From contig NC_053390.1 of the NCBI RefSeq assembly GCF_905171765.1, forward strand, positions 332,970,294-333,034,293: a stretch of DNA of 64,000 nucleotides, given 5' to 3'. This DNA comes from Bufo bufo (lineage: Eukaryota > Chordata > Amphibia > Anura > Bufonidae). This document shows, in pieces, positions 1 to 12,000 of the stretch. Every line of letters begins with the position of its first letter. The first letter of the stretch is position 1. Position numbers and translations under genes: made by a program. The notes beneath the pieces were generated by a model. The model did not search any database. It had not been told where the DNA came from and saw nothing but the letters and a program-made list of their open reading frames with translations.

Positions 1-2405
1 GTATAACTACCCCACAAGTGACCCCATTTTGGAAAGAAGACACCCCCAGGTATTTCATGATGGGCACAGTGAGTTCATGGAAGTTTTTATTTTTTGTCAC
101 AAGTTAGTGGAATATGAGACTTTGTAATAAAAATAATAAAAAAATAAATCATCATTTTCCGCTAACTTGTGACAAAAAATAAAAAATTCTAGGAACTCGC
201 CATGCCCCTCACGGAATACCTTGGGGTGTCTTCTTTCCAAAATGGGGTCACTTGTGGGGTAGTTATACTGCCCTGGCATTTTAGGGGCCCTAATGTGTGG
301 TATGTAGGTAAATGACCTGTGAAATCCTAAAGGTGCTCTTTGGAATGTGGGCCCCTTTGCCCACCTAGGCTGCAAAAAAGTGTCACACATGTGGTATCGC
401 CGTATTCAGGAGAAGTTGGGCAATGTGTTTTAGGGTGTCTTTTTACATATACTCATGCTGGGTGAGAGAAATATCTTGGCAAAAGACAGCTTTTCCCATT
501 TTTTATACAAAGTTGGCATTTGACCAATATATTTATCTCACCCAGCATGGGTATATGTAAAATGACACCCCAAAACACATTGCCCAACTTCTCCTGAGTA
601 CGGCGATACCAGATGTGTGACACTTTTCTGCAGCCTAGATGCGCAAAGGGGCCCACATTCCTTTTATGAGGGCATTTTTAGACATTTGGATCCAAGACTT
701 CTTCTCACGCTTTAGGGCCCCTAAAATGCCAGGGCAGTATAAATACCCCACATTTATAATGCCAGGGCAGTATAAATACCCCACCCCACATGCCCTGGCA
801 TTTTAGGGGCCCTAATGTGTGGTATGTAGGTAAATGACCTGTGAAATCCTAAAGGTGCTCTTTGGAATGTGGGCCCCTTTGCCCACCTAGGCTGCAAAAA
901 AGTGTCACACATGTGGTATCGCCGTATTCAGGAGAAGTTGGGCAATGTGTTTTAGGGTGTCTTTTTACATATACTCATGCTGGGTGAGAGAAATATCTTG
1001 GCAAAAGACAGCTTTTCCCATTTTTTATACAAAGTTGGCATTTGACCAATATATTTATCTCACCCAGCATGGGTATATGTAAAATGACACCCCAAAACAC
1101 ATTGCCCAACTTCTCCTGAGTACGGCGATACCAGATGTGTGACACTTTTCTGCAGCCTAGATGCGCAAAGGGGCCCACATTCCTTTTATGAGGGCATTTT
1201 TAGACATTTGGATCCAAGACTTCTTCTCACGCTTTAGGGCCCCTAAAATGCCAGGGCAGTATAAATACCCCACATGTGACCCCATTTTGGAAAGAAGACA
1301 CCCCAAGGTATTCAATGAGGGGCATGGCGAGTTCATAGAAATTTTTTTTTTTGGCACAAGTTAGCGGAAATTGATTTTTATTTTTTTTTTCTCACAAAGT
1401 CTCCCTTTCCGCTAACTTGGGACAAAAATCTCAATCTTTCATGGACTCAATATTCCCTTCACGGAATACCTTGGGGTGTCTTCTTTCCGAAATGGGGTCA
1501 CATGTGGGGTATTTATACTGCCCTGGCATTCTAGGGGCCCTAAAGAGTGAGAAGAAGTCTGGAATATAAATGTCAAAAAAAATTTACGCATTTGGATTCC
1601 GTGAGGGGTATGGTGAGTTCATGTGAGATTTTATTTTTTGACACAAGTTAGTGGAATATGAAACTTTGTAAGAAAGAAAAAATAAATTACGCTAACTTGG
1701 GCCAAAAAAATGTCTTACAGGAGGGTGATCAATGACAGGGGGGTGATCAATGACAGGGGGGTGATCAATGACAGGGGGGTGATCAATGACAGGGGGGTGA
1801 TCAGGGAGTCTATATGGGGTGATCACCTCCGTCATTGATCACCCCCCTGTAAGGCTCCATTCAGATGTCCGTACGTGTTTTGCAGATCCGATCCATGTAT
1901 CAGTGGATCCGTAAAAATCATACGGACGTCTGAATGGAGCCTTACAAGGGGGTGATCAATGACAGGGGAGTGATTAGGGAGTCTATATGGGGTGATCAGG
2001 GGTGATCAGGGGTGAATAAGGGGTTAATAAGTGACAGGGGGGGTGTAGTGTAGTGTGGTGCTTGGTGCTACTTATTACTGAGCTGCCTGTGTCCTCTGGT
2101 GGTCGATCCAAACAAAAGGGACCACCAGAGGACCAGGTAGCAGGTATATTAGACGCTGTTATCAAAACAGCGTCTAATATACCTGTTAGGGGTTAAAAAA
2201 ATCGCATCTCCAGCCTGCCAGCGAACGATCGCCGCTGGCAGGCTGGAGATCAACTCGCTTACCTTCCGATCCTGTGAACGCGCGTGCCTGTGTGCGCGCG
2301 TTCACAGGAAATCTCGCGTCTCGCAAGATGACGCACGGATGCGTCCAGGAGGAATGAATCAACGACCTTCCGGACGCATCCGTGCATTAGGCAGTCGGGA
2401 GGTGA
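1..2405 (-). mobile_element. TTAA-target foldback element, copy 0 (window-truncated)
   Basis: This is the reverse-complement counterpart of the elements at 16094 and 24189. It carries the same parts in opposite order: alternating inverted repeats (1-1700), GATC/G-run minisatellite (about 1720-2040), GC-rich hairpin arms (2090-2300), then a terminus related to CCACCTCC that ends in GGAGGTGA just before TTAA at 2406-2409. The left end lies outside the window. The short open frames on both strands (for example around 453-656 and 975-1178) are shared with the other copies and exist on both arms of inverted repeats, so I treat them as non-coding. A segment near 244-720 is repeated almost exactly at 795-1245, which points to an internal duplication. 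No transposase is visible; the element looks non-autonomous. Confidence 0.7.
1720..2040. repeat. G-run/GATC minisatellite with one hairpin unit
   Basis: About five tandem units of roughly 18 bp read GGGGGGTGATCAATGACA. They are followed by a hairpin at about 1853-1945 whose arms begin GGCTCCATTCAGA and end TCTGAATGGAGCC, then further degenerate units. It is the same two-level repeat as in the TTAA elements at 16500-18450 and 24600-26030, here in opposite orientation. Confidence 0.8.
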
Positions 2406-2409
2406 TTAA

Positions 2410-2869
2410 GATGGAAAAAAAATGACGAATATTCTAAAAAACGAATATATAGCACTATGTTGAATATAGTGCTATATATTCATTCTTTTTAATATTCGTA
2501 ATTTTTTTCCAACTGAATTTAGGATTTATCCCTGCCTAAGTTGCTTGACAAGCAACTTAAGCAGGGAGGAATCATAACTTCAGATGGAAAAATGACGAAT
2601 AGTAAAAAAAATATATATATAGCACTATATTCAATATATTGCTATATATTTGGTTTTTAGAATATTCGGCAATGACGAATATTCTAAAAATCAAATATAT
2701 AGCACTATATTCGATATAGTGCTATATATTATTTTTTTTTATATTCGTCATTTTTTTCCATCTGAAGTCATTATTCCTCCTTGCTTAAGTTACTTGACAA
2801 GATACTTAAGCAGTGAGGAATCATGACTTCAGATGTAAAAAAAATTACGAATATTCTAAAAAACGAATA
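2410..2869. repeat. AT-rich palindromic repeat, left part
   Basis: Repeated palindromes are built on ATATAGCACTATATTC and its complement, flanked by TGACGAATATTCTAAAAA and its complement. A second type of hairpin (AAGTTGCTTGACAAGCAACTT) occurs twice in variant form (about 2540-2570 and 2785-2815). The block resumes after Tc1-1 at 4467. It looks like a foldback non-autonomous DNA transposon, possibly hAT-like because of the terminus at 4655-4672. No coding potential. Confidence 0.6.
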
Positions 2870-4466
2870 CAGTTTGAAATGATATGGATTTCTGCACAAA
2901 TTGGTCATAAAATGTGATCTGATCTTCATCTAAGTCACAACAATAGACAATCACAGTCTGCTTAAACTAATAACACACAAAGAATTAAATGTTACCATGT
3001 TTTTATTGAACACACCATGTAAACATTCACAGTGCAGGTGGAAAAAGTATGTGAACCCTTGGATTTAATAACTGGTTGAACCTCCTTTGGCAGCAATAAC
3101 TTCAACCCAACGTTTCCTGTAGTTGCAGATCAGACGTGCACAATGGTCAGGAGTAATTCTTGACTATTCCTCTTTACAGAACTGTTTCAGTTCAGCAATA
3201 TTCTTGGGATGTCTGGTGTGAATCGCTTTCTTGAGGTCATGCCACAGCATCTCAATCGGGTTGAGGTCAGGACTCTGACTGGGCCACTCCAGAAGGCGTA
3301 TTTTCTTCTGTTTAAGCCATTCTGTTGTTGATTTACTTCTATGCTTTGGGTCTTTGTCCTGTTGCAACACCCATCTTCTGTTGAGCTTCAGCTGGTGGAC
3401 AGATGGCCTTAAGTTCTCCTGCAAAATGTCTTGATGAACTTGGGAATAAATTTTTCCTTTGATGATAGCAATCCGTCCAGGCCCTGACGCAGCAAAGCAG
3501 CCCTAAACCATGATGCCCCCACCACCATACTTCACAGTTGGAATGAGGTTTTGATGTTGGTGTGCTGTGCCTCTTTTTCTCCACACATTGTGTTGGTTGT
3601 TTCTTCCAAACAACTCAACTTTGGTTTCATCTGTCCACAGAATATTTTGCCAGTACTGCTGTGGAACATCTAGGTGCTCTTGTGCAAATTGTAAACGTGC
3701 AGCAATGTTTTTTTTGGACAGCAGTGGCTTCCTCTGTGGTATCCTCTCATGAAATCCATTCTTGTTTAGTGTTTTACGTATCGTAGATTCGCTAACAGGG
3801 ATGTTAGCATATGCCAGAGACTTTTGTAAGTCTTTAGCTGACACTCTAGCATTCTTTTTCACCTTATTGAGCAGACTGTGCTGTGCTCTTGCAGTCATCT
3901 TTACAAGACGGCCACTCCTAGGGAGAGTAGCAGCAGTGCTGAACTTTCTCCATTTATAGACAATTTGTCTTACCATGGACTGAGGAACAGCAAGGCTTTT
4001 GGAGATACTTTTATAACCCTTTCCAGCTTTATGCAAGTCAACAATTCTTAATCGTAGGTCTTCTGAGAGCTCTTTTGTGCGAGGCATCATTCACATCAGG
4101 CAATGCTTCTTGTGAAAAGCAAAGCTAGAACTGGTGTGAGTTTTTTATAGGGCAGGGCAGCTGTAACCAACACCTCCAATCTCATCTCATTGATTGGACT
4201 CCAGTTGGATGACACCTCACTCCAAATAGCTCTTGGAGATGTCATTAGTCTAGGGGTTCACATATTTTTTCCACCTGCACTGTGAATGTTTACATGGTGT
4301 GTTCAATAAAAACATGGTAATATTTATTTCTTTGTGTGTTATTAGTTTAAGCAGACTGTGATTGTCTATTGTTGTGACTTAGATGAAGATCAGATCACAT
4401 TTTATGACCAATTTGTGCAGAAATCCATATAATTCCAAAGGGTTCACATACTTTTTCTTGCAACTG
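2870..4466 (-). mobile_element. Tc1-family transposon Tc1-1
   Basis: The 1597-bp element is flanked by TA duplications (2868-2869 and 4467-4468). Terminal inverted repeats of roughly 190-213 bp are visible: the inner ends match (AGTATGTGAACCC near 3045 and GGGTTCACATA near 4254) and the outer ends read CAGTT and CAACTG. The left TIR lacks about 26 bp present in the right TIR, where the right-end complement continues GCAAGAAAAAGTATGTGAAC before TTGGAATTATATGG. It encodes one minus-strand transposase pseudogene. Length, TA target and DD34E transposase all fit Tc1. Confidence 0.93.
3065..4090 (-). pseudogene. Tc1 DD34E transposase, two nonsense codons
   Basis: A single 341-codon frame runs from ATG at 4088-4090 to TAA at 3065-3067 and contains only two internal stops, TAG at 3503-3505 and TAG at 3164-3166. 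Both lie where Tc1 transposases have tryptophan (after YGGGGIMV and after FCKEE), so each is explained by one TGG-to-TAG change. The N-terminus has the bipartite helix-turn-helix region (residues about 1-115, including [20 protein letters not shown]). Catalytic motifs are WTDETK, QDKDPKH and DLNPIEMLW, with 34 residues between the second D and E. The usual N in QDND is K here. Length of about 340 residues is normal for the family. The enzyme would cut and paste DNA at TA sites in the nucleus. As it stands it yields at most a 195-residue fragment lacking the second and third catalytic residues. Confidence 0.93.
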
Positions 4467-4672
4467 TATATAGCACTATATTCTATAGTGCTATATATTC
4501 ATTTTTTACCCACGCCTGTATTAATTGCATAATATTCGCATATTATGCGATCATTACATTGGCAATTTTTCGAGTAAAAAAAAAATTGTAGGATATAACG
4601 AATATTCGAATTTGCGAATATTCTACAAAGAATTTGCGAATTCGAATATGAACCCTGCCGCTCATCACTAGT
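4467..4672. repeat. AT-rich palindromic repeat, right part, with hAT-like terminus
   Basis: Continuation of the repeat split by Tc1-1: the TA at 4467 continues TAGCACTATATTC, completing the palindromic unit begun before 2870. It ends with GAATTCGAATATGAACCCTG then CCGCTCATCACTA. Its complement, TAGTGATGAGCGG, resembles hAT terminal repeats seen elsewhere in this window (TAGGGATGAGCG at 34331). The matching left terminus is not seen. Confidence 0.5.
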
Positions 4673-4693
4673 GCCAAAGTCCCTAGAGAAGAA

Positions 4694-5524
4694 CAGTATT
4701 TGTGGAAGCAGGTATATCGCATCCCTCAATTAGTATTTTGTAGAAACAGGTATATATAACCCCTTAATCAGTATTTTGTAGAAGCAGGTATATCGCACCC
4801 CTCAATCAGTATTTCGTGGAAACAGGCATATAGAACACCTGAATCAATATTTGGTGGAAGCAGATATATCGCACCCCTCAATCTTTATTTTGTGGAAGCA
4901 GGTATATCAAACCCTTATTCAATATTTTGTAGAAGCAGGTATATCGCACCCCTCAATAAGTATTTTGTGGAATCAGGTATATAGAACCTCTTTATCAGTA
5001 TTTTGTAGATGCAGGTATATCACACCCCTCAATCAGTATTTTGTGGAAGCTGCTGTATTGCAGGCCTCAATCAATATTTGGTGAAAGCAGGTATCTCACA
5101 CCTCTCAATCAGTATTTTGTGGAAGCAGTTATATAGAACCCCATAAACAGTATTTTATAGAAGCAGGTATATCGCACTCCTCAATCAGTATTTTGTTGAA
5201 GCAGGTATAAAAAAAACGTAGTCAGTATTTTGTGGAAGCAGGTATATCGCACCCCTCAATCTATATTTTGTGGTAACAGGTATATCAAACCCCTTAATTA
5301 TTTTTTTATGGAAGCAGGTGTATCGCACCCCTCAATCAGTATTTTGTGGAAGCAGGTATATAGAGCCCCTTAATAAGCATTTTGTAGAAGCAGGTATATT
5401 GCACCCGTCAATCAGTATTTTGTTGAAACTGGAATATCAAACCCCTTAATCAGTATTTTGTGGAAGCAGGTATATAGCACCCCTCAATATGTATTTTGTG
5501 GAAGCAGGTATATCAAACGCCTTA
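4694..5524. repeat. 38-bp satellite array, segment 1
   Basis: About 22 tandem monomers of about 38 bp. Each reads GAAGCAGGTATAT, then CGCACCCC or AGAACCCC, then TCAATCAGTATTTTGTGG or a variant (TTAATCAG, AATATTTGGTGG). Monomers here are more diverged from each other than in the central array, as expected near an array edge. Short open frames arise because 38 bp cycles through three frames; they are not genes. Confidence 0.95.
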
Positions 5525-6006
5525 GGCCTCTTTCACACTACCGTATAGCTATTTCAGTGTTTTGCGGTCCGTTTTTTCATGGATCCGTTGTTCCGTTTTT
5601 TTGTTTCCGTTGTGTTTCTGTTTCCGTTCTGTTTTTCTGTTCCGTTTTTCCGTATGGCATATACAATATACTGTAATTACATAGAAAAAAATTGGGCTAG
5701 GCATAACATTTTCAATAGATGGTTGCGCAAAAACGGAACGGATACGGAAGACGCACGGATGCATTTCCAAATGTGTTCCGTTTTTTTTGCGGACCAATTG
5801 ACTTGAATGGAGCCACGGATCGTGGTTTCCGGGTAATAATAGGACATATTCTATCTTTCAATGGAACGGAAAAAATGGAAATACGGAAACGAAATGCATA
5901 CGGAGTACATTCAGTTTTTTTTGCGGAACCATTGAAATGAATGGTTCCGTATAAGGACCGTATACAGAACGCAAAAGGAAAAAAAAACGGTAGTGTGAAA
6001 GAGGCT
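5525..6006. mobile_element. Harbinger-like MITE inserted in the satellite
   Basis: The 482-bp insert has terminal inverted repeats GGCCTCTTTCACACTACCGT at the left and the complement of AGCCTCTTTCACAC at the right. It is flanked by TTA on both sides (5522-5524 and 6007-6009). Removing it and one TTA restores a normal satellite monomer (CCTTAATCAGCATTTTG). A 3-bp TTA duplication fits the PIF/Harbinger superfamily. The interior is rich in inverted CGGTCCG and CCGTTTTT motifs, and no transposase is present. A related larger element lies at 56825-58088. Confidence 0.8.
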
Positions 6007-9000
6007 TTAATCAGCATTTTGTGGAAGCAGGTATATCACACCCCTTAATCAGTATTTTGTGGAAGCAGGTATATCGCCCCCCTCAATCAGAATTTTGTGG
6101 AAGCAGGTATATAGAACCCCTTAATCAGTATTTTGTAGAAGCAGGTATATTGCACCCATCAATAAGTATTTTGTGGAAGCCGGTGTATCACAGGCCTCAA
6201 TCAATATTTGGTGGAAGCAGGTATATCACACCTCTCAATCAGTATTTTGTGGAAGAAGTTATATCGCAACCGTCAATCTAAATTTTGTGGTAACAGGTAT
6301 ATCAAACCCCTTAATCAGAATTTTCTGGAAGCAGGTGTATCGCACCCCTCAATCAGTATTTTGTGGAAGCAGAAATATCGCACCCCTCAATTAGTATTTC
6401 GTGAAAACAACAATATCAAACCCCTTAATCAGTATTTTGTGGAAGCAGGTATATAGCACCCCTCAATCTTTATTTTGCAGGACCAGGTATATCAAACCCT
6501 TTGATCATCATTTTGTGGAAGCAGGTATATTGCACCCTTCAATCAGTATTTTGTGGAAGCAGGTATATCACCCCCTCAATTAGTATTTTGTAGAAGCAGG
6601 TATATGGAACCCTTTAATCAGTATTTTGTAGAAGAGGGTATATTGCACCCCTCAATCAGTATTTTGTGGAAATAGGTATATAGAACACCTGAATCAATAT
6701 TTGGTGGAAGCAGGTATATCGCCCCCCTCAATCTGTATTTTCTGAAAGCAGGTATATCAAACCCCATAATCAGTATTTTGTGGAAGCAGATATTTAGCAG
6801 CATTCAATCAGTATTTTGTGGTAGCAGGTATATAAAACCCCTCAATCAGTAATTTGTAGAAGCAGGTATATTGCACCCCTTAATCAGTATTTTGTGTAGA
6901 CAGGTTTATAGAACCCCTGAATCAATATTTGGCAGAAGCAGGTATATCACACCCCTCAATCAGTATTTTGTGGAAGACGGTGTATCACAGGCCTCAATCA
7001 ATATTTGGTAAAGTAGGCATATTGCACCCCTCAATCAGTATTTTGTGGAAGCCGGTGTATCGCAAGCCTTAATCAATATTTAGTGGAAGCAGGTTTAATG
7101 CACCCCTCAATCAGTAGTTTGTGGAAATAGGTATATAGAACACCTGAATCAATATTTGGTGGAAGCAGGTATATCGCACCCCTCAATCTGTATTTTGTGA
7201 AAGCAGGTATTTCAAACCCCTTAATCAGTATTTTGCGAAAGCAGATATTTTGCACCACTCAATCAATATTTTGTGGAAGCAGGTATATAGAACCCCTTAA
7301 TCAAAATTTTGTAGAAGCAGGTATATCACACCCCTCAATCAGTATTTTGTGGAGACAGGTATATAAAACAACTAAATCAATATTTGGTGGAAGCAGGTAT
7401 ATCGCACCCCTCAATCAGTATTTTGTGGAACCAGGTATACAGAACCACTGAATCAATATTTGGTGAAAGCAGATACTTCGCACCCCTTAATCAGTATTTT
7501 GTGGAAGCAGGCATATAGAACCCCTTAATCAGTATTTTGTAGAAGCATGTATATTGCACCCCTAAATCAGTATTTTGCGGAAATAGGTGTATAGATTCCC
7601 TGAATCAATATTTAGTGGAAGCAGGTATATAACACCCCTTAATCAGTATTTTGTGTAAGCCGGTGTATCATAGGCCTCAATCAATATTTGGTGGAAGAAG
7701 GTATATTGCACCCCTCAATCAGTATTTTGTGGAAGCGGGTATATAGAACCGCTTAATCAGTATTTTGTAGAAGCAGGTATATAGAACCACTTAATCTGTA
7801 TTTTGCAGAATCAGGTATATCGCACCCCTCATTCAGTATTTGCGGAAACAGGTATATAGAACCCCTGATTCAATATTTGGTAGTAGCAGGTATATAACAC
7901 CCCTTAATCAGTATTTTGTGGAATCAGGTATATAGAACCCCTTAATCAGTATTTTGTTGAAATAGGTATATCGCACCCCTATTTTGTGGAAGCAGGCATA
8001 TAGAACCCCTTAATCAGTATTTTGTAGAAGCATGTATATTGCACCCCTAAATCAGTATTTTGTGGAAACAGGTGTATAGATTCCCTGAATCAATATTTTG
8101 TGGAAGCAGGTATATAACACCCCTTAATCAGTATTTTGTGGAAGCCGGTGTATCGAGGCCTCAATCAATATTTGGTGGAAGCAGGTATATCGCACCCCTC
8201 AATCAGTATTTTGTGGAATCAGGTATATAGAATCCCTTAATCAGTATTTTGTAGAAGCAGATATATAGTGCACCCCTCAATCAGTATTTTGTTGAAGCAG
8301 GTATATAGAACCCCTTAATCAGTATTTTGCAGAATCAGGTATATCGCACCCCTCATTCAGCATTTGCGGAAACAGGTATATAGAACCCCTGATTCAATAT
8401 TTGGTAGTAGCAGATATATAACACCCCTTAATCAGTATTTTGTGGAAGCCGGTGTATTGCAGGCAGCAATTAATATTTGGTGGAAGCAGGTATATCGCAC
8501 CCCTCAATCAGTATTTTGTGGAATCAGGTATATAGAATCCCTTAATCAGTATTTTGTAGTAGCAGGTATATCACATCCCTCATCAGTATTTTGTGGAAGC
8601 AGGCATATAGAACCCCTTAATCAGTATTTTGTAGAAGCATGCATATCGCACCCCTAAATCAGTATTTTGTGGAAACAGGTGTATAGATTCCCTGAATCAA
8701 TATTTTGTGGAAGCAGGTATATAACACCCCTCAATCAGTATTTTGTGGAAACAGGTATATTGAACCCCTGAATCAATATTTGGTGGAAGCAGGTATATCG
8801 CACCACTCAATCAGAATTTTGTGGAAGCCGGTGTATCGCAGGCCTCAATCAATAATTGGTGGAAGCAGGTACATCACACCCCTCAATCAGTATTTTGTGG
8901 AAGCAGGTATATAGAACCCCTTAATCAGTATTTTGTAGAAATAGGTATATTGCACCCCTAAATCAGTATTTTGTGGAAACAGGTGTATAGAACCCCTGAA

Positions 9001-12000
9001 TCAATATTTGGTGGAAGCAGGTATATAACACCCCTCAATCTGTATTTTTGTGAAAGCAGGTATTTCAAACCCCTTAATCAGTATTTTGCGAAAGCAGATA
9101 TTTTGCACCACTCAATCAATATTTTGTGGAAGCAGGTATATAGAACCCCTTAATCAAAATTTTGTAGAAGCAGGTATATCACACCCCTCAATCAGTATTT
9201 TGTGGAGACAGGTATATAAAACAACTAAATCAATATTTGGTGGAAGCAGGTATATCGCACCCCTCAATCAGTATTTTGTGGAACCAGGTATACAGAACCA
9301 CTGAATCAATATTTGGTGAAAGCAGATACTTCGCACCCCTTAATCAGTATTTTGTGGAAGCAGGCATATAGAACCCCTTAATCAGTATTTTGTAGAAGCA
9401 TGTATATTGCACCCCTAAATCAGTATTTTGCGGAAATAGGTGTATAGATTCCCTGAATCAATATTTAGTGAAAGCAGGTATATAACACCCCTTAATCAGT
9501 ATTTTGTGTAAGCCGGTGTATCATAGGCCTCAATCAATATTTGGTGGAAGAAGGTATATTGCACCCCTCAATCAGTATTTTGTGGAAGCGGGTATATAGA
9601 ACCGCTTAATCAGTATTTTGTAGAAGCAAGTATATAGAACCACTTAATCTGTATTTTGCAGAATCAGGTATATCGCACCCCTCATTCAGTATTTGCGGAA
9701 ACAGGTATATAGAACCCCTGATTCAATATTTGGTAGTAGCAGGTATATAACACCCCTTAATCAGTATTTTGTGGAATCAGGTATATAGAACCCCTTAATC
9801 AGTATTTTGTTGAAATAGGTATATCGCACCCCTATTTTGTGGAAGCAGGCATATAGAACCCCTTAATCAGTATTTTGTAGAAGCATGTATATTGCACCCC
9901 TAAATCAGTATTTTGTGGAAACAGGTGTATAGATTCCCTGAATCAATATTTTGTGGAAGCAGGTATATAACACCCCTTAATCAGTATTTTGTGGAAGCCG
10001 GTGTATCGAGGCCTCAATCAATATTTGGTGGAAGCAGGTATATCGCACCCCTCAATCAGTATTTTGTGGAATCAGGTATATAGAATCCCTTAATCAGTAT
10101 TTTGTAGAAGCAGATATATAGTGCACCCCTCAATCAGTATTTTGTTGAAGCAGGTATATAGAACCCCTTAATCAGTATTTTGCAGAATCAGGTATATCGC
10201 ACCCCTCATTCAGCATTTGCGGAAACAGGTATATAGAACCCCTGATTCAATATTTGGTAGTAGCAGATATATAACACCCCTTAATCAGTATTTTGTGGAA
10301 GCCGGTGTATTGCAGGCAGCAATTAATATTTGGTGGAAGCAGGTATATCGCACCCCTCAATCAGTATTTTGTGGAATCAGGTATATAGAATCCCTTAATC
10401 AGTATTTTGTAGTAGCAGGTATATCACATCCCTCATCAGTATTTTGTGGAAGCAGGCATATAGAACCCCTTAATCAGTATTTTGTAGAAGCATGCATATC
10501 GCACCCCTAAATCAGTATTTTGTGGAAACAGGTGTATAGATTCCCTGAATCAATATTTTGTGGAAGCAGGTATATAACACCCCTCAATCAGTATTTTGTG
10601 GAAACAGGTATATTGAACCCCTGAATCAATATTTGGTGGAAGCAGGTATATCGCACCACTCAATCAGAATTTTGTGGAAGCCGGTGTATCGCAGGCCTCA
10701 ATCAATAATTGGTGGAAGCAGGTACATCACACCCCTCAATCAGTATTTTGTGGAAGCAGGTATATAGAACCCCTTAATCAGTATTTTGTAGAAATAGGTA
10801 TATTGCACCCCTAAATCAGTATTTTGTGGAAACAGGTGTATAGAACCCCTGAATCAATATTTGGTGGAAGCAGGTATATAACACCCCTTAATCAGTATTT
10901 TGTGGAAGCCGGTGTATCCTAGGCCTCAATCAATATTTGGTGGAAGCAGGTATATTGCATCCCTCAGTCAGTATTTTGTGGAAGCAGGTATATAGAACCC
11001 CTTAATCAGTATTTTGTAGAAATAGGTATATTGCACCCCTAAATCAGTATTTTGTGGAAACAGGTGAATGGAACCCCTGAATCAATATTTGGTGGAAGCA
11101 GATATATAACACCCCTTAATCAGTATTTTGTGGAATCAGGTATATAGAACCCCTTAATCAGTATTTTGTTGAAATAGGTATATCGCACCCCTATTTTGTG
11201 GAAGCAGGTATATAGAACCCCTTAATCAGTATTTTGTAGAAATAGGTATATCGCACCCCTAAATCAGTATTTTGTGGAAACAGGTGTATAGAACCCCTGA
11301 ATAAATATTTGGTGGAAGCAGGTATATAGCACCCCTTAATCAGTATTTTGTGGAAGCCGGTGTATCGTAGGCCTCAATCAATATTTGGTGAAAGCAGGTA
11401 TATCGCACCCCTCAATCAGTATTTTGTGGAAGCAAGTATATAGAACCCCTTAATCAGTATTTTGTAGAAGCAGGTATATAGCGCACCCCTCAATCAGTAT
11501 TTTGTGAAAGCAGGTATATCAAACCCCTTAATCAGTATTTTGCAAAAGCAGATATTTTGCACCCCTCAATCACTATTTTGTGGAAGCAGGTATATAGAAC
11601 CCCTCAATCAATATTTTGTAGAAGCAGGTTTATCACACCCCTCAATCAGTATTTTGTGGAGACAGGTATATAGAACCACTAAATCAATATTTGGTGGAAG
11701 CAGGTTTATCGCACCCCTCAATCAGTATTTTGTGGAACCAGGTATATAGAAACACTAAATCAATATTTGGTGAAAGCAGGTACTTCGCACCTCTTAATCG
11801 GTATTTTGTGGAAGCCAGTGTATCGTAGGCCTCAATCAATAATTGGTGGAAACAGATATATTGCACACCTCAATCAGTATTTTGTGGAAGCAGGCATATA
11901 GAACCCCTTAATCAGTATTTTGTAGAAGCATGTATATTGCACCCCTAAATCAGTATTTTGTGGAAACAGGTGTATAGATTCCCTGAATCAATATTTTGTG

